From Cricetomys ansorgei (lineage: Eukaryota; Chordata; Mammalia; Rodentia; Nesomyidae): DNA of 64,000 nt. Numbering within the stretch: the stretch's first letter is position 1; each line of letters opens with the position of its first letter. The DNA lies in the NCBI GenBank assembly GCA_026225945.1, contig JAMJFZ010001815.1:4888501-4952500 (forward strand), written 5' to 3'. A program made the translations under genes and the position numbers. A model generated the notes under the pieces. The model did no database searches and had not been told where the DNA came from. It worked only from the letters and a program-made list of their open reading frames with translations. Positions 12,321-22,945 of this stretch are shown here, one piece after another.

Positions 12321-12935
12321 CTGCTGCCACATGGTTGTCATGATTTCTAAAAGCCATACCTCATACGTTATGTGGCAACTCTTACACACTACAGGAGTCT
12401 TTGATATACATTGTATTTGAATCTGCTAGCAGCCTCTGATTTGTCCTTCTCTCATTCTTAAGCAGTAGACTGGTAAATCGAGTCCATGATATAAATGAAA
12501 TCCAACCTGCAAGACTCATTCTGTAATGTTACCCAAAACCTGCCCATCATCACAACATCCCAGCTGGAGAGTTCTAGTTCAGAAACAAATTTTTAAGTCC
12601 TCCATGCCCTGGTTTTGGGAGCAAGAGTTCATCGTGATCCCAACCAAGGAGCAAGCCCTGTGTTTTTATCAACCCACTGGTGCATGCTTTACTTCATTAT
12701 ATTTTAGAATGTTCTTCCTCTGTAGTATAAATGAACTGCAAGGAAGCTACACCAACTGGAAACAAATTAACAGGGTCAATGACTCACTGATACCATTAAA
12801 AATTATCCCACCCATGTGGGAATACACAAGGGTTCTCATATGACATAAGGAAGCCCAAACTGGAGCTACACAGAAAGGGAGTGATGGGAATATTGTAGGA
12901 ATGAGAGGGAAAATGAATGCATTTCTCCCATTGAA
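12320..12935. other. Unique sequence, nothing recognised
   Basis: No repeat family was recognised. The 105-codon plus frame at 12526-12843 has no known domain and no supporting signals. Confidence 0.4.
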
Positions 12936-12953
12936 AATCTACAATTGTAGATT
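12936..12953. repeat. Perfect 18-bp palindrome
   Basis: The 18 bases equal their own reverse complement, centred on CAATTG (an E-box-like core). It abuts the tail end of the SINE that follows, so it may be partly insertion-junction sequence. Confidence 0.85.
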
Positions 12954-12954
12954 G

Positions 12955-13152
12955 TATGAGTATGTGGAGGTGGGGGCTGGTAGGCATGGGTCTTGTGATA
13001 CCTGGTGTTAGTAGAGCTCAGAGGACAAGAGACAAAATTGTAGTGTCCAATTCTTTCTTTCCACCTTGTTCAGGTGCATTCGACCAATCAAACTCACATG
13101 GCCAGGCTTGCTCGTCTAGCTCCTTTACCCATTGGGTTATCTTGTCGGACTG
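12955..13152 (-). mobile_element. tRNA-derived SINE, B2 superfamily, diverged
   Basis: On the plus strand the element reads backwards: 'gtatgtggaggtgggggctgg', 'gagctcagaggacaagag', 'ttctttctttccaccttgttc' and 'ccaggcttgctcgtctagc', then the A-box complement 'cctttacccattgggttatctt'. This matches the rodent SINE with 'gagatggctcag...' at its 5' end and 'tcctctgacctccac' in its body. The exact subfamily is uncertain. Confidence 0.72.
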
Positions 13153-14117
13153 AGAAAATTCATTTCTCTTACACAGACATTCTCTGCAGCAGGGAAGGTT
13201 TTGAACACAAAAGTGTTTAAAAACTATCCACTTCACCAAATCAGGGATTGATTCCTAAAATCCCAGGTTGATTTGAGGATGCTGAAGATGAGAGAACTTG
13301 GTTTTTATTTTTTATTTTATTTTATTTTTTTCTGGTCAAGTGTCTTTCTGTAAAGATGGGCCTTTCCACTCGCTGCATGCGAAGCTCCAGCTCTGTGGAG
13401 TGGTTTGGAAGCACTAATACTATTGTCACCTCCTTCTATCCACATTCTAAGTAGCCCTTTGAGCCCCTGTGGTATTTAACACTGTAATATGTGTGGATTT
13501 ACTGGAGAGGGAGGATGAGAGAAAAGTCCAAATTTGGCAATCCCTATGTCAGGCAAACTGTATTAGCAAACATTGGCTTGTGTTTGGGCCATGTCCTCCA
13601 ACTTCCTCCCCAAATCACTACCATGTTTTCTCAGAGGTGCCTGGAGTAGTTCATAAGTAGTTCTCTAGTGATCCTTTCAAAATCCTAGCTCTTAGGGGAT
13701 GATGAACATTGTCAGCCTTGGATAATGCTATCACTAGTCCCCAGTTGAATACCAGCATCTAGAAGCAGGGCATGCCAAGAATCCAGCAAGTATGTGCACA
13801 CTGGGCTGAAAACCAGTCTCCTCCTGCTCTCAGTAGTCCCAGAATGAATAGCAACTGAGATAAGAGGAAATTGAGACAGTGCTGCTGTACAGCCTGCCTC
13901 TGCCTCTGCCATCCGGCACACACTGGCTTCATCTAGTCTGTGTTTTAGTGGAGAGCAGTGTCTTTTGCCTGTCCTGATTCCTCCCATTAACACATGCAAA
14001 GTGTAGATTGGAGGAAAGCTTGCAGAGTATGTATGGTAGAAATTGTCCTTAATGAGAATAAGATGCAAAAAAGAGCTGTGGCTCTTACTAACTTTTGAAA
14101 GGTTTCACTTCACTAAG
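13153..14117. other. Unique sequence with a short (TTTTA)n patch
   Basis: A (TTTTA)-like patch lies at about 13300-13331. No gene or transposon was recognised. The 118-codon minus frame at 13712-14068 has no known motif. Confidence 0.4.
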
Positions 14118-14131
14118 ATTCCTCATATGCC

Positions 14132-14175
<44 letters not shown>

Positions 14176-14309
14176 TGGCTGTTTGTATGTGATATTCCTC
14201 ATATGCCCCTCTCCTCTCTCACTCTCTCTTTCTCTGTGTGTGTGTGATATTCTTCACATGCCTCTCTCTGTCTCTCTCTGTCTCTCTGTCTCTCTCTCTC
14301 TCTCTCTTT

Positions 14310-14341
<32 letters not shown>

Positions 14342-14375
14342 CCTTTCTCTGTTTGTACATAATGTTCCTCACATC
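14118..14375. repeat. Higher-order CT-rich tandem repeat
   Basis: Four irregular units each begin with a version of 'attcctcatatgcc' (starts near 14118, 14193, 14248 and 14361). They continue into variable-length CT runs and end in GTTTGTA or GTGTGTG phrases. It is thus a tandemly duplicated composite unit and not a simple CT array. Reading frames through it are low-complexity artefacts. Confidence 0.85.
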
Positions 14376-16025
14376 CCCATCCCATTTGTCTGTGCGTGTA
14401 TGTCTGTGTCTGTGTGTGCACACACCTTGAACACTTTAAGACTTGATTTTTTCTTTGTAGATTTTCTAATAAACTGAACAGATGATTTAAATGGAGCATC
14501 GACTAAAGAGAGATTAAAATGAAAGAATTCTTAAACTCCAAGAATTATTCCATTGCTGCTCAGTCAGAGTTATTTCAAGAAGTCTAAAGTTATGTGAATC
14601 AATAGTACTAGAATTACCAAAACGTAATTGCTCGGAATAATGTAAGGCTCATGCTAAAACTTCTTCATGGCAATCATTCAACTGCAGTGTAAGGAATGAT
14701 TTTAAACACTCCCCAATTCTAATACAGCCATAGGTCCTCATGGGAACAGGACATGTAGAATGCACTGGCCATTGCCAATATGTCTGGAAGGGAGTTCTTA
14801 TGGCGCCTTCTACTCTTGTCCCCTCCTAAGATGGAAACTGTAATGAAATCCTAAGTCTTCAGAGTTGCCTTTTCATTATGTTCTGCTTTTTTATATATTA
14901 TTTCCAAATCCCCAGGCTTCCCCTATGTCTGCTTCTTAGGCCCTTAGTAATCTGGCAGGACTGGGCCCTAACACCTACATTAGACATCTTCATGCTTATA
15001 TGTTGTGGAGGTTTATTTTGAGTTAGGTATAAAATTGTTTTGTGTGTACTGTTGGGTGAGGGTCAGTCTAGGTCTTAGCGTTTTGTATTGTCTGCAGATG
15101 TAGGATTTACATGGGCACAGTTTATTGCTAATGATTTGCATATGGTATCAGTAGACTACCTGAGGAGTTCTGAGTCAATGAAAACACCTGAGCTGAGACG
15201 CTCAGGCTTCCACTCTAAGTATGGCACTTGCCATGATGGTGGTTCCCTTGGCTGAGATCTGGCAGGGCTTCCACATATGAACATGCCTCCTGTATTGTGT
15301 TCTTGCTGAGCTACCCTAGCAGCAGCAGCAGCAGACTATACACTTATATATTTCTCTTTTTGCAAGTCAAAAGGGAAGAAGGAAATAAACTGCCATGCCC
15401 TTCATTCTCCCTCACCCATCTTGTCTTCACCTTAAGACTACAGTGAATATTGAGAACTTGGGATGGGTGGAGAGAATCAGGCATCTAAAGGCATCTATTG
15501 GAAAGGCAAACTCTGAACTAAAAACTAGGGGCTATGACCACAGTGGATCAGGGATCTCTCTCTCTACCTCTGCCTCTCTCTGTATCTTGTTCTTTTTTCA
15601 AAATGGGAAAGAATGCCACCGCTACAAGAACTAATAGAAAAGAGACATCTAGAGCCCCAAGCCCAGGCTTATTGAGAGGAAGACAGCATCTGAGGAGATC
15701 AGCAGGACTGTGTTAGTGGAAAACTTAGGTCACCTTATTCCTAACACATTTCCCATTCAAGCTTATGATCAGGAACGAAATCTGAGAAAGGTGGAAAGAA
15801 TACTTAAGATAAAAGTTCTTTCTAGATGGCTTCCTTAAAAGCAGCCAGCATCTTCATTAGTATTACACAGGTATGTCTGTGCTGGCTATGACAGGCTGTA
15901 CTCTAGGCACGATATCATTGGGGAATATGGTACCAAGTTGCACACTGTATGAAGCACCATGGAAATATTCCTCCCTCCCCCAGCACTTCAAGCCAGCATC
16001 ATCTCAAGATGAAGAGACTGGGAAG
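14376..16025. other. Unique sequence, nothing recognised
   Basis: No transposon was recognised. It contains a short (CAG)n of about five units near 15320-15335, and an ATTTGCAT octamer site with TAATGATTTG near 15128-15140. The frames at 15395-15716 have no known protein features. Confidence 0.4.
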
Positions 16026-16095
16026 CAAATAAATAGGTAAATAAATAAATAAATAAATAAATAAACAAACAAACAAACACAACAACAACAAAAAT
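16026..16095. repeat. (AAAT)n-(AAAC)n-(AAC)n compound microsatellite
   Basis: About nine AAAT units change to five AAAC units and then to AAC units. This compound A-rich array resembles a decayed SINE tail, but I see no SINE body upstream. Confidence 0.92.
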
Positions 16096-17399
16096 CATTC
16101 ACAAATTCATCAACATAGCCAAAGAAGAAGAGTCTCATTTGGCCCATTTGACGACAAGCTCCACCATATTTTCTCCATTATGTTTCTTAAATATGAGAAC
16201 AACATCTCAGATTGTTGCCTGACATCTAAAAAAAGGAGCACCTTACATTATCACTAGTCTAGGAGAAGACCTAACTTAAAAAAATTACAACTACATTGTA
16301 TACGTTGAGTGTGTATCGCCTAAGTACCATTGTAAAGTCAAAACATCGCATACATTCACATAGCCCTCGAAAGGAATTGAGCCTAGATTGCTTTCCTACA
16401 TCTATGAATGTTCCAGCTTTGGCTACCCTGACTTTAACTTGCTGGAACAACTGGTTTACCCTATTTTAACAAATTCCACCTGGACACACCAAAAATAATT
16501 AGAGGTAAAGCATCCTTAGACACAGTGGAATTGAAGTGGTATCTGTGCTGTCTAGCCTGGGATGCAGCACCCGGCCCATGCTGATGTGTGTTACAGTGAT
16601 TCCCTAAGTCTACTTCATGTCCTAGCCAACCTGGTCCGCTACCCACTGCATGGTCTGGCTCTCTTTTTGTTAATGCTCCTTCCGTCTTTCTTTGTACACA
16701 ACTTTCCTTCCTTAATTATGGCTTAGTAAGAATACAATCTGTGCCAAGGGTTGAGGCTGTGACTCATTAACACTGGAAGACTGTGGGAATATGTCCTCTC
16801 ACCAGCAACTGGAATGTCCTCCTGTCGAGTTGTCCACAATCATCATGAAACAAATGCAATATTCGTTTCTAAGGATTTCCCAAAGAACTGGCTCCTAAAT
16901 GGAAAAATTTGAACAAAAATATGTATCGCATGCCAAACAGCTAACCTCACACTCATAAATATTTATATTTTTAGCAGAGTTGAAACATCATTTGTAAGAT
17001 GGATGTGCTTCTTTGGAGTTCCAACAAGAAAATGCCTCAAGAGCCGAAGCCGTTTCTATAGCTAATAGGTACAAAATCCTTTGTCCTGCTCTGGGGGAGG
17101 CAGGAAGGCACACAAACCGGTATCACCGAATGGTCCAGGTCATCTCTGAACTCCAAAAGCATCCTCTTTCCACTGAGTAAAAGAAGAAACACTGGGGAAC
17201 CTGCTACCATTCTGAGACGTCAGTGAGAAATGTGGACTTGACATCAGCAGCCCCAGCATTTGCAGGGACCTGGTAAAAATGCAGACCTGGCCTTCAACTC
17301 TGAATGGTGGATCTGAAACCAGCATGGGGAGGCAGGTGATGTGCGCTTTAGCAAACCCTCTAGCTGGCTGATTCTTATGCACAGAGGGCTTTTGGGAAG
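16096..17399. other. Unique sequence, nothing recognised
   Basis: No transposon or gene was recognised. The overlapping minus frames at 17140-17450 run into the MIR that follows and show no protein character. Confidence 0.4.
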
Positions 17400-17625
17400 C
17401 AGCATTTGTTCATAAACCTGAGCTTGAATCCTGAGTCTAGCTTGGCCCACATGATCTTAATAAGTGACTACCTCCTCAAGCCTCCTGTTCCTTATCTTTG
17501 AAATATCAACAGCAGTATAATTTTCACTAGAGTGTTATTGTGAGAACTGACTGGGGGAAAAAATCCGTGTTAATTGTTTCTTAGAATTTCTGGAACAAAA
17601 TAAGCATACAGCACATGTTTTCTAG
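17400..17625 (+). mobile_element. MIR SINE
   Basis: The MIR order is clear: 'cctgagcttgaatcctgagtct', 'aataagtgactacctcctcaag', 'cctgttccttatctttgaaata', 'agtgttattgtgagaact' and 'gaacaaaataagcatacag'. These correspond to the MIR 5' region, core and 3' end with 'agtgcctggcacatagtaag'. Confidence 0.8.
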
Positions 17626-17764
17626 TATCATAACTAAATTAATGAAATAACTAGATGTAAATAAACTGTAAATCCATGAAAGAAATGAGTAACATTTTTA
17701 AACAAACCATGAAATATCAAAGCAAACTTGATTAAAGTTGAGTGATTAAAATTAACGAAATGGT

Positions 17765-17890
17765 CTTTATTTGGTTTGTTTGCTTTGTTGTTTTGTCTTT
17801 CAGAGGCTAGGTTTTACATTATACAAGGAGACTTCAAACAACTCCTGATCCTCCTGCCTCTATCTCCAGGCATGCTGGGATTACAGGCTC
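17765..17890 (-). mobile_element. Old B1/proto-B1 SINE fragment
   Basis: A T/G-rich tail is followed by 'aaacaactcctgatcctcct', 'gcctctatctccaggcatg' and 'ctgggattacaggc'. This is the reverse complement of the 7SL-derived B1/proto-B1 5' half. The middle is strongly diverged, so this is an old insertion. Confidence 0.65.
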
Positions 17891-17989
17891 AATTTCCCCT
17901 CTCCTAGGGAAGATGAGTGATATGCAGATTTTAAGCATCACTGTCAATCTCCTGATTCCCTCCATTTGCTCCAGGAGTTAGAGCAGAGA

Positions 17990-18700
17990 AAATGTCTGAG
18001 CAGACATTGTCCTGCTTGATTGGCCCAGTAAAGCTCTCAGCCACCAGCTTCTGCTCTACTCTATGCTTTGCTCCATGGCTACAGAAGATCTGAGAGACTT
18101 CTCCATACTTTGCAACTTAATAGTGCAAAAGAATTCATGACCTTGAGTCCACCTGTAATGTAGCAATTTGCTCCCAGATGATACATTGTGTCTTGGAGGG
18201 GACCTCATTAAAACTCAGGGTGATGTAAAGGGAGGTGAAACAAATTCTACCCTGAAAGGAAGCTCCTTCAAACTCAGGATATAAAAAAAAAAAACCAAAA
18301 GTTTCAGGAAGTTCCTGAAACTGAATAGATGCTAGAGCCCTCCCTTCCTAAGAAGATAAGCCGGAAAGACTGCTGAGAGACACTCTCAGACAAGCTGAGC
18401 TGTATCGAAGACCTCATATGATATAAAAGTCCTTGAAGAAGCAGCAACCAACCAAACTGCCTGGAAGAAACACTCCAACCTGCTGAGCTGCTTGCAAGGT
18501 GTACAGTGGCTCCTGGCTTCTAGCTTTTATGAGCTGTCACCCATGCTGGGGTGGGGTTTGGTGATACATGATGATTCATTTCTGCTACTTTAAATAACCC
18601 CTCACACATGCTTTTGTAAATAATCTCAATAAGGTTAATGGGTTTGACAGGTTGGACATTGATGTATCCTTTCTTTTGTATGTTGTCAGTTGGTTCCCTA
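17990..18700 (+). mobile_element. Putative solo LTR of a rodent endogenous retrovirus
   Basis: Seen: a TATAAAAG box at 18422-18429, a polyadenylation-like AATAAG at 18628-18633 about 200 bases downstream, and G/T-rich sequence after it, the U3-R-U5 order of a retroviral LTR. A 23-base inverted repeat lies at 18300-18322, about 100 bases upstream of the TATA box. The text seems familiar as rodent LTR sequence, but I cannot name the family. No internal gag/pol-like reading frame follows, so a solo LTR is most likely. Exact ends are not established. Confidence 0.5.
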
Positions 18701-19504
18701 CCTGGGGTAAGTATATGTTTGTGAATGTTGAATGTCCCCATAGGTCTTGGTACTCCTGGGATGTCTCCTGAGTCAGAGTGTGAGACCCTCTCTCTTGCTT
18801 CTTGTTTATGGGGTGAACACAGAACTAAAAGTCATTGCCCTACCCAGTCATGAATTAGAACTCCAAACCTATGAGCCTAAAGAAACATTTCATTTTAAAA
18901 TTAATTACCTCAGATATTTTTATAGTGATGAAGGGCTGATTAGAATACTGGGCACATCAACTTATGTATACATTCACCAACAAATGCAATTTTGGAGACC
19001 CAGGTGACTAGTAGATAAAGAGTCTGTATCATACATGTCTCCTCCTTTCATGGAGCCTGTGTCTATCTACACACTTTCCTGAAGAAGGGACAGGTCTGTT
19101 CCCATGCATTTCTTGATTAGACACTGTGCATTATTTAGTGTTACAGAGCTATTCCTGTAACTACACGTCGTGCCTTAAATTAAGGACAGGGTGGGCGTAA
19201 AGACTTCTGCGAGGAGTCTCATTGGTACAACAGTCAGGAGAAACCAAGGGAAATGTTCCTAGAACCAACACCGGAGACCTAAGCTTAAACTCAAATACAG
19301 CTACTGCAAATTCTATCCACAGCTCTCATTGTCAGGAGCCGTGTTTCTGCAAACATTGATTTTTATCATTGTAACGTGATCCCAACACATCAAGAGAAAT
19401 AAAAAGACTGTGGAGAAAGACAAAGTACTGTAGAAATACATATTAGAAAAAGATTTGTGATGACGGGTTAAAATGGTGGAAACGGCAATCTCAAGAAATG
19501 ATTG
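18701..19504. other. Unique or unassigned sequence after the putative LTR
   Basis: No gag or pol-like frame and no clear primer-binding site is seen downstream of the LTR. The 86-codon frame at 18747-19007 has no recognisable motif. Confidence 0.4.
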
Positions 19505-19710
19505 TCTTTGGAATCTAACAGCTGGAGTTTGAACTTTTGCTTCATCATTAATTGGCTGTTTGCAACTTCAAATATAATTCAAGTTCCTTATCTAAAGGAT
19601 GTGCATAATCACGTCATTCAGTTGATGTACTTGGAGGGTAAAATGAGACCATTTTCACAAAGCCAAAGAATATTTGGCATGTTATATATTCAATAAGCAT
19701 TTTGAATCTA
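19505..19710 (+). mobile_element. MIR SINE
   Basis: MIR-like order: 'tggaatctaacagctggagt', 'tcatcattaattggctg', 'aattcaagttccttatct', 'tacttggagggtaaaatgag' and 'atatttggcatgttatatat'. It is heavily diverged, as expected for an ancient mammalian SINE. Confidence 0.68.
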
Positions 19711-19721
19711 CAGTCTAATGT

Positions 19722-19965
19722 TTCTTTTTTTTCCAGAGCTGGAGATAAAACCTAGGTCCTTATGCCTTCTAAGCAAGTGCTCTGCCACATATCTATGTCC
19801 ACAGCTCCTTTGTCACATGCTTTTTATTTGGCACAGGATCTCACTACAATGCCATGATTGTCTTGAACATATTCTTATAGCTCAGGCAGGCATTGCACTT
19901 AAAATCCTTTTACCTTAGTCACCCAAGTAGCTGAGATTATGTAACTGTGCCTGCAGTCCTGGTAC
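19722..19965 (-). mobile_element. B4-type SINE (B1 + ID composite)
   Basis: Read on the plus strand, a T-rich tail precedes the ID-like complement 'gagctggagataaaacctag', 'ccttctaagcaagtgctctg'. A B1-like complement follows: 'caggatctcactacaatgcc', 'caggcaggcattgca' and 'cacccaagtagctgagatta'. The fusion of a 7SL-derived part with a tRNA-derived ID part is diagnostic for the B4 group. Confidence 0.75.
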
Positions 19966-20007
19966 TTCGCTTATTTACATTAAGTTAACAATACATTTTA
20001 GTTTGTG

Positions 20008-20220
20008 GTCTCTTCTTCCTCTTCTTCTTCTTCTTCTGCTTCTTCTTCTTCTTCTTCTTCTTCTTCTTCTTCTTCTTCTTCTTCTTCTTCTTCTTCTTCT
20101 TTCTTCTTCCTCTACTTCTTCTTCCTCTTCTTTTTATTATTATTCTTATTCTTACTCTTCTTCTTCTTCTCTTCCTCATCCTCCTCTTCTTTTTCCTTCT
20201 CCTTCTCCTTCTTCTTCCTG
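20008..20220. repeat. (TTC)n triplet tract with interruptions
   Basis: A polypyrimidine block of TTC units, with a pure run of about 21 units at 20039-20101. The outer parts carry CTC, TTA and TCC interruptions. The frames through it (poly-Ser/poly-Leu on +, poly-Lys/Arg on -) are artefacts. GAA/TTC arrays can form triplex or sticky DNA. Confidence 0.97.
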
Positions 20221-20320
20221 TTTTTGACAAGGTCTGGCTGCCCTGAGACTCACTATGTAGATCAGGCTGGCTGTGAACTCCCAAAGATCTGCCCGTCTTT
20301 GTGCTGGGATTAAAGACATG
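20221..20320 (-). mobile_element. Diverged B1 SINE
   Basis: The complement of B1 is visible: 'gacaaggtctggctgccctg', 'actcactatgtagatcaggc', 'gtgaactcccaaagatctg' and 'gtgctgggattaaagacatg'. The TTC tract abuts its A-tail side, so the microsatellite probably arose from the SINE tail. Confidence 0.85.
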
Positions 20321-21839
20321 CCCAGTTTTATCTTCGTTTTGCTATCACAGATGGATGTATTACAGTGCAGACTCCTCCTCTTTTTGGAGAGTAACTGTGT
20401 TATTTTTTCGTAGTTCCTTCATTTTTATGAATGGCCGCCATCACATACCTATGCTAGGGGCAGGTATACAACCCTAACTATGCATTTACTGCATGTCATC
20501 TAATTGTGCCTGCTCTGTGCCCCTCCATTCATCTTGAGTTATCTCTTCCTTCTCTCATTTTATTGTGACTAAATTAAGCAGGAAATTTAACCATGTTTCT
20601 TATGGAGTTTCACTTGATATGGATCATGGGTTGGTACTATGTTTCTTTCCTGACCAATACCAAATGGCTTCCCAAGTAATTTGAATTACTATGAAATTAA
20701 TGAAAACTCTTACTTAAATAAACAATCACCTTTTCTAAAGTCTTCCCACCAAATTATATGATTTCTTGGAGATATGACAAGTCCTGATCCTTCACCGTCA
20801 AGGATACAAGATGGAGGTGGTGGTGTTTTTATTCTTATCCATTATCTACATAGGACATGAGTGTAGGTCCAGTTCAGAAGGAGGTGTGCCCAGGCAGCAG
20901 AAAGAACAAAGCAAGCATTTCCTTTTGGGGAGTTACAGTATAAACACACACAAGGACACAGGAGACAATGAACAATAAGACACAGTGCAGCGCCAGCATT
21001 TGAAGATGCATTTGGTTAATGTAACCAAGATACCTTGAGGAACAGATGGTTCTTAAAGAGGTTTGCAATAAAAGAAGGTGAGCAGCTTTGCTGTACTCCA
21101 ATCAGAAAGTGCTATGGGAACTTATGAAGGGAAACACAACAACCTAGAGGAGACATTCCCCTCTGCAGTCTATTCTTTTGTACCACCTTGCCTTCCACAA
21201 TTCCTAATTAGAGAGGGCACCTGGCCAATAAGTGTGTTTCTTACACTTACACGTGATAGGGAAGGGGACAAGCAATGGTCAAAAGGGGAGGAAAAGGTGG
21301 CAGTCAATGGTCTGCACAATGGTACTGAGCCAACCTAGAGGTGGGTTTTGACTCTGCTCAGAGACTTCAGTTAAGTATGTCTGTAAGCCTGGTTTTTAAA
21401 ACTGCAGTTACAGGTCCATTAAACCCTTGGAACAGATGTATTTTGAATCTAGAGTAACTCAGAATCTGCACAAGTAAAATGATATGTACAGTACATATTA
21501 TATACCTCCCTGGTGAGGTCTGGGGTAATAAAACACAGACGTAAATTTGTATCAAAATATTCCATGCAAGCAGAATAAAAACTGCAAGTTAACTATGTGT
21601 CTATTCAGTCCAGATTTTCCTGCCAGATGAATTTGCATTGGATTTTCATGGATTGAGAAGTCAGCCATCTTTCTCTGAGGTAGGCTGATTCCAGTAAGAG
21701 GTATAGGACAGAAAACTGTAGGCAGCAGGTACAGAGTATGGGGATAAATCTTGCTCTTCATCTCAGGACTCTATCTCCTCCTTCACCAGGTCAGGTTGGT
21801 CCTGCCTCTGGTTTCCCCTTCAATCTATCTCAGTAGTAC
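20321..21839. other. Unique sequence, nothing recognised
   Basis: No transposon body was recognised. The frames at 20874-21338 and 21367-21761 carry no known domain. Confidence 0.4.
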
Positions 21840-22210
21840 TCCAGTGGTCTATGTTACCAACTTTCCCCATGGAATATTCACAATAGCTGCCTAGTTAATC
21901 AGTCTACTAACAGGCATCACACCAAAAGGCATGTCCTCATGACCCTTCTACAGACTTAAGCCCAGGTGTTCACCTCAGTACAAATCACACCCACTTGCAC
22001 TCTCACTGAAATCCTCCAAAGGTCTCCTCACTGTTAAGATACATGATCAAGTCTCCCAAGTGATTGACAAGCTCAACTCTGTCTTCTTTTCTGTCCATCC
22101 CTCCCATCCGTCTCTGTTTCTACACTCCTTTTCCTGTACAGAACTGTGCTCTTGCTGTTCCTCTAACTTTCCTCACGGCCCTTGTCCCGGCTTCTCATTC
22201 TCAGGGTCTG
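21840..22210. mobile_element. Possible ancient mammalian LINE-like remnant
   Basis: The wording and order resemble an old placental repeat whose consensus includes 'tcactcctctgctt...ccctccaatggcttccca...cttgctgttcc'. Here I see 'actgaaatcctccaaaggtc', 'ctccttttcctgtaca' and 'gctcttgctgttcctct'. The similarity is partial and I cannot fix the family. Confidence 0.25.
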
Positions 22211-22459
22211 ATTCCTCTAGACTCAGAGCTGTGGCCTCCTTGGCTAATCAATGATGATGATAAATCTGTGTCAGAATTAAAACGTGTACTTCATACACCA
22301 AAGTACCGACTAAAGCATTAGTCATTCCATCACAGAACTTTCCAGCTTCACATGTTAGGTAATGAAGGCCTTCCTAATAAAAATAAAATGCAATCATTGT
22401 ATGAACTTAAATTCAGTGAATTATATCTGGTACTATGGTCTTCATGTTAATTTCCCATA

Positions 22460-22575
22460 CCTTGTGGGAGCTCACATCTCTAATTCTAGTACTCAGGGAG
22501 CCTGAGGCGGTAGAACCATTGATGGTTTCAGAATGTGTTTCAGAAGAACCAGGTCCTACAGTGTGAGAAAAGAAA
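22460..22575 (+). mobile_element. Old proto-B1/B1-like SINE
   Basis: Diverged 7SL-derived SINE order: 'gtgggagctcacatctctaa', 'ctagtactcagggagcctga' and 'ggcggtagaaccattgatgg', with 'acagtgtgagaaaagaaata' near the A tail. It lies directly upstream of an older LTR. Confidence 0.55.
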
Positions 22576-22589
22576 TAAACAAATGTCTT

Positions 22590-22945
22590 CAAAACCTCAT
22601 TTATAGATGACTTTGTCCTCAGCTGACGCCATTATTGGGAAGTGGTGGAACCTCAAGGGAGTAGGACCTAGTCGGAGGAAGCAGGGCATTTTGAGCTTGC
22701 CTTTGGAAGGGATGCTGGGCTCTGGCTCTTTCTTCCCTCTGCCTTTGCTCCCCTGGCACCATGAGGTGAGCAGCTTCTCTCTGCCAGCTTCTCCTCACGG
22801 TAGTATTCCACCTTACTAAGGACCAAAAGCAAATGGGCCAAGCAAACCAGGCCTGAGAGCTCGGAAATTACTAGCCAAAATGAATCTTTTCACCTCTTAA
22901 GTTGATTATCTCAAGTATTCAGTCGGAGATGACAGGAAGTTGATT
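22590..22945 (+). mobile_element. MaLR-type LTR (ancient placental ERVL-MaLR)
   Basis: The LTR order is unmistakable: 'gaagtggtggaacctcaag', 'agtaggacctagtcggagga', 'ccatgaggtgagcagcttct', 'ggaccaaaagcaaatgggcc' and 'gccaaaatgaatctttt'. It ends with 'aagttgattatctcaagtat' and 'gatgacaggaagttga'. This family is shared among placental mammals, so the insertion predates rodents. No internal sequence is attached, so this is a solo LTR. Confidence 0.78.

Noticed and set aside
14118..14375. CRISPR-like array (repeated phrase with spacers)
   Set aside because: The spacers are CT runs, the spacing is irregular and the host is a mammal; it is a degenerate minisatellite.
19985..20313. Poly-Lys/Arg and poly-Ser frames
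   Set aside because: Translation of the TTC/GAA array.
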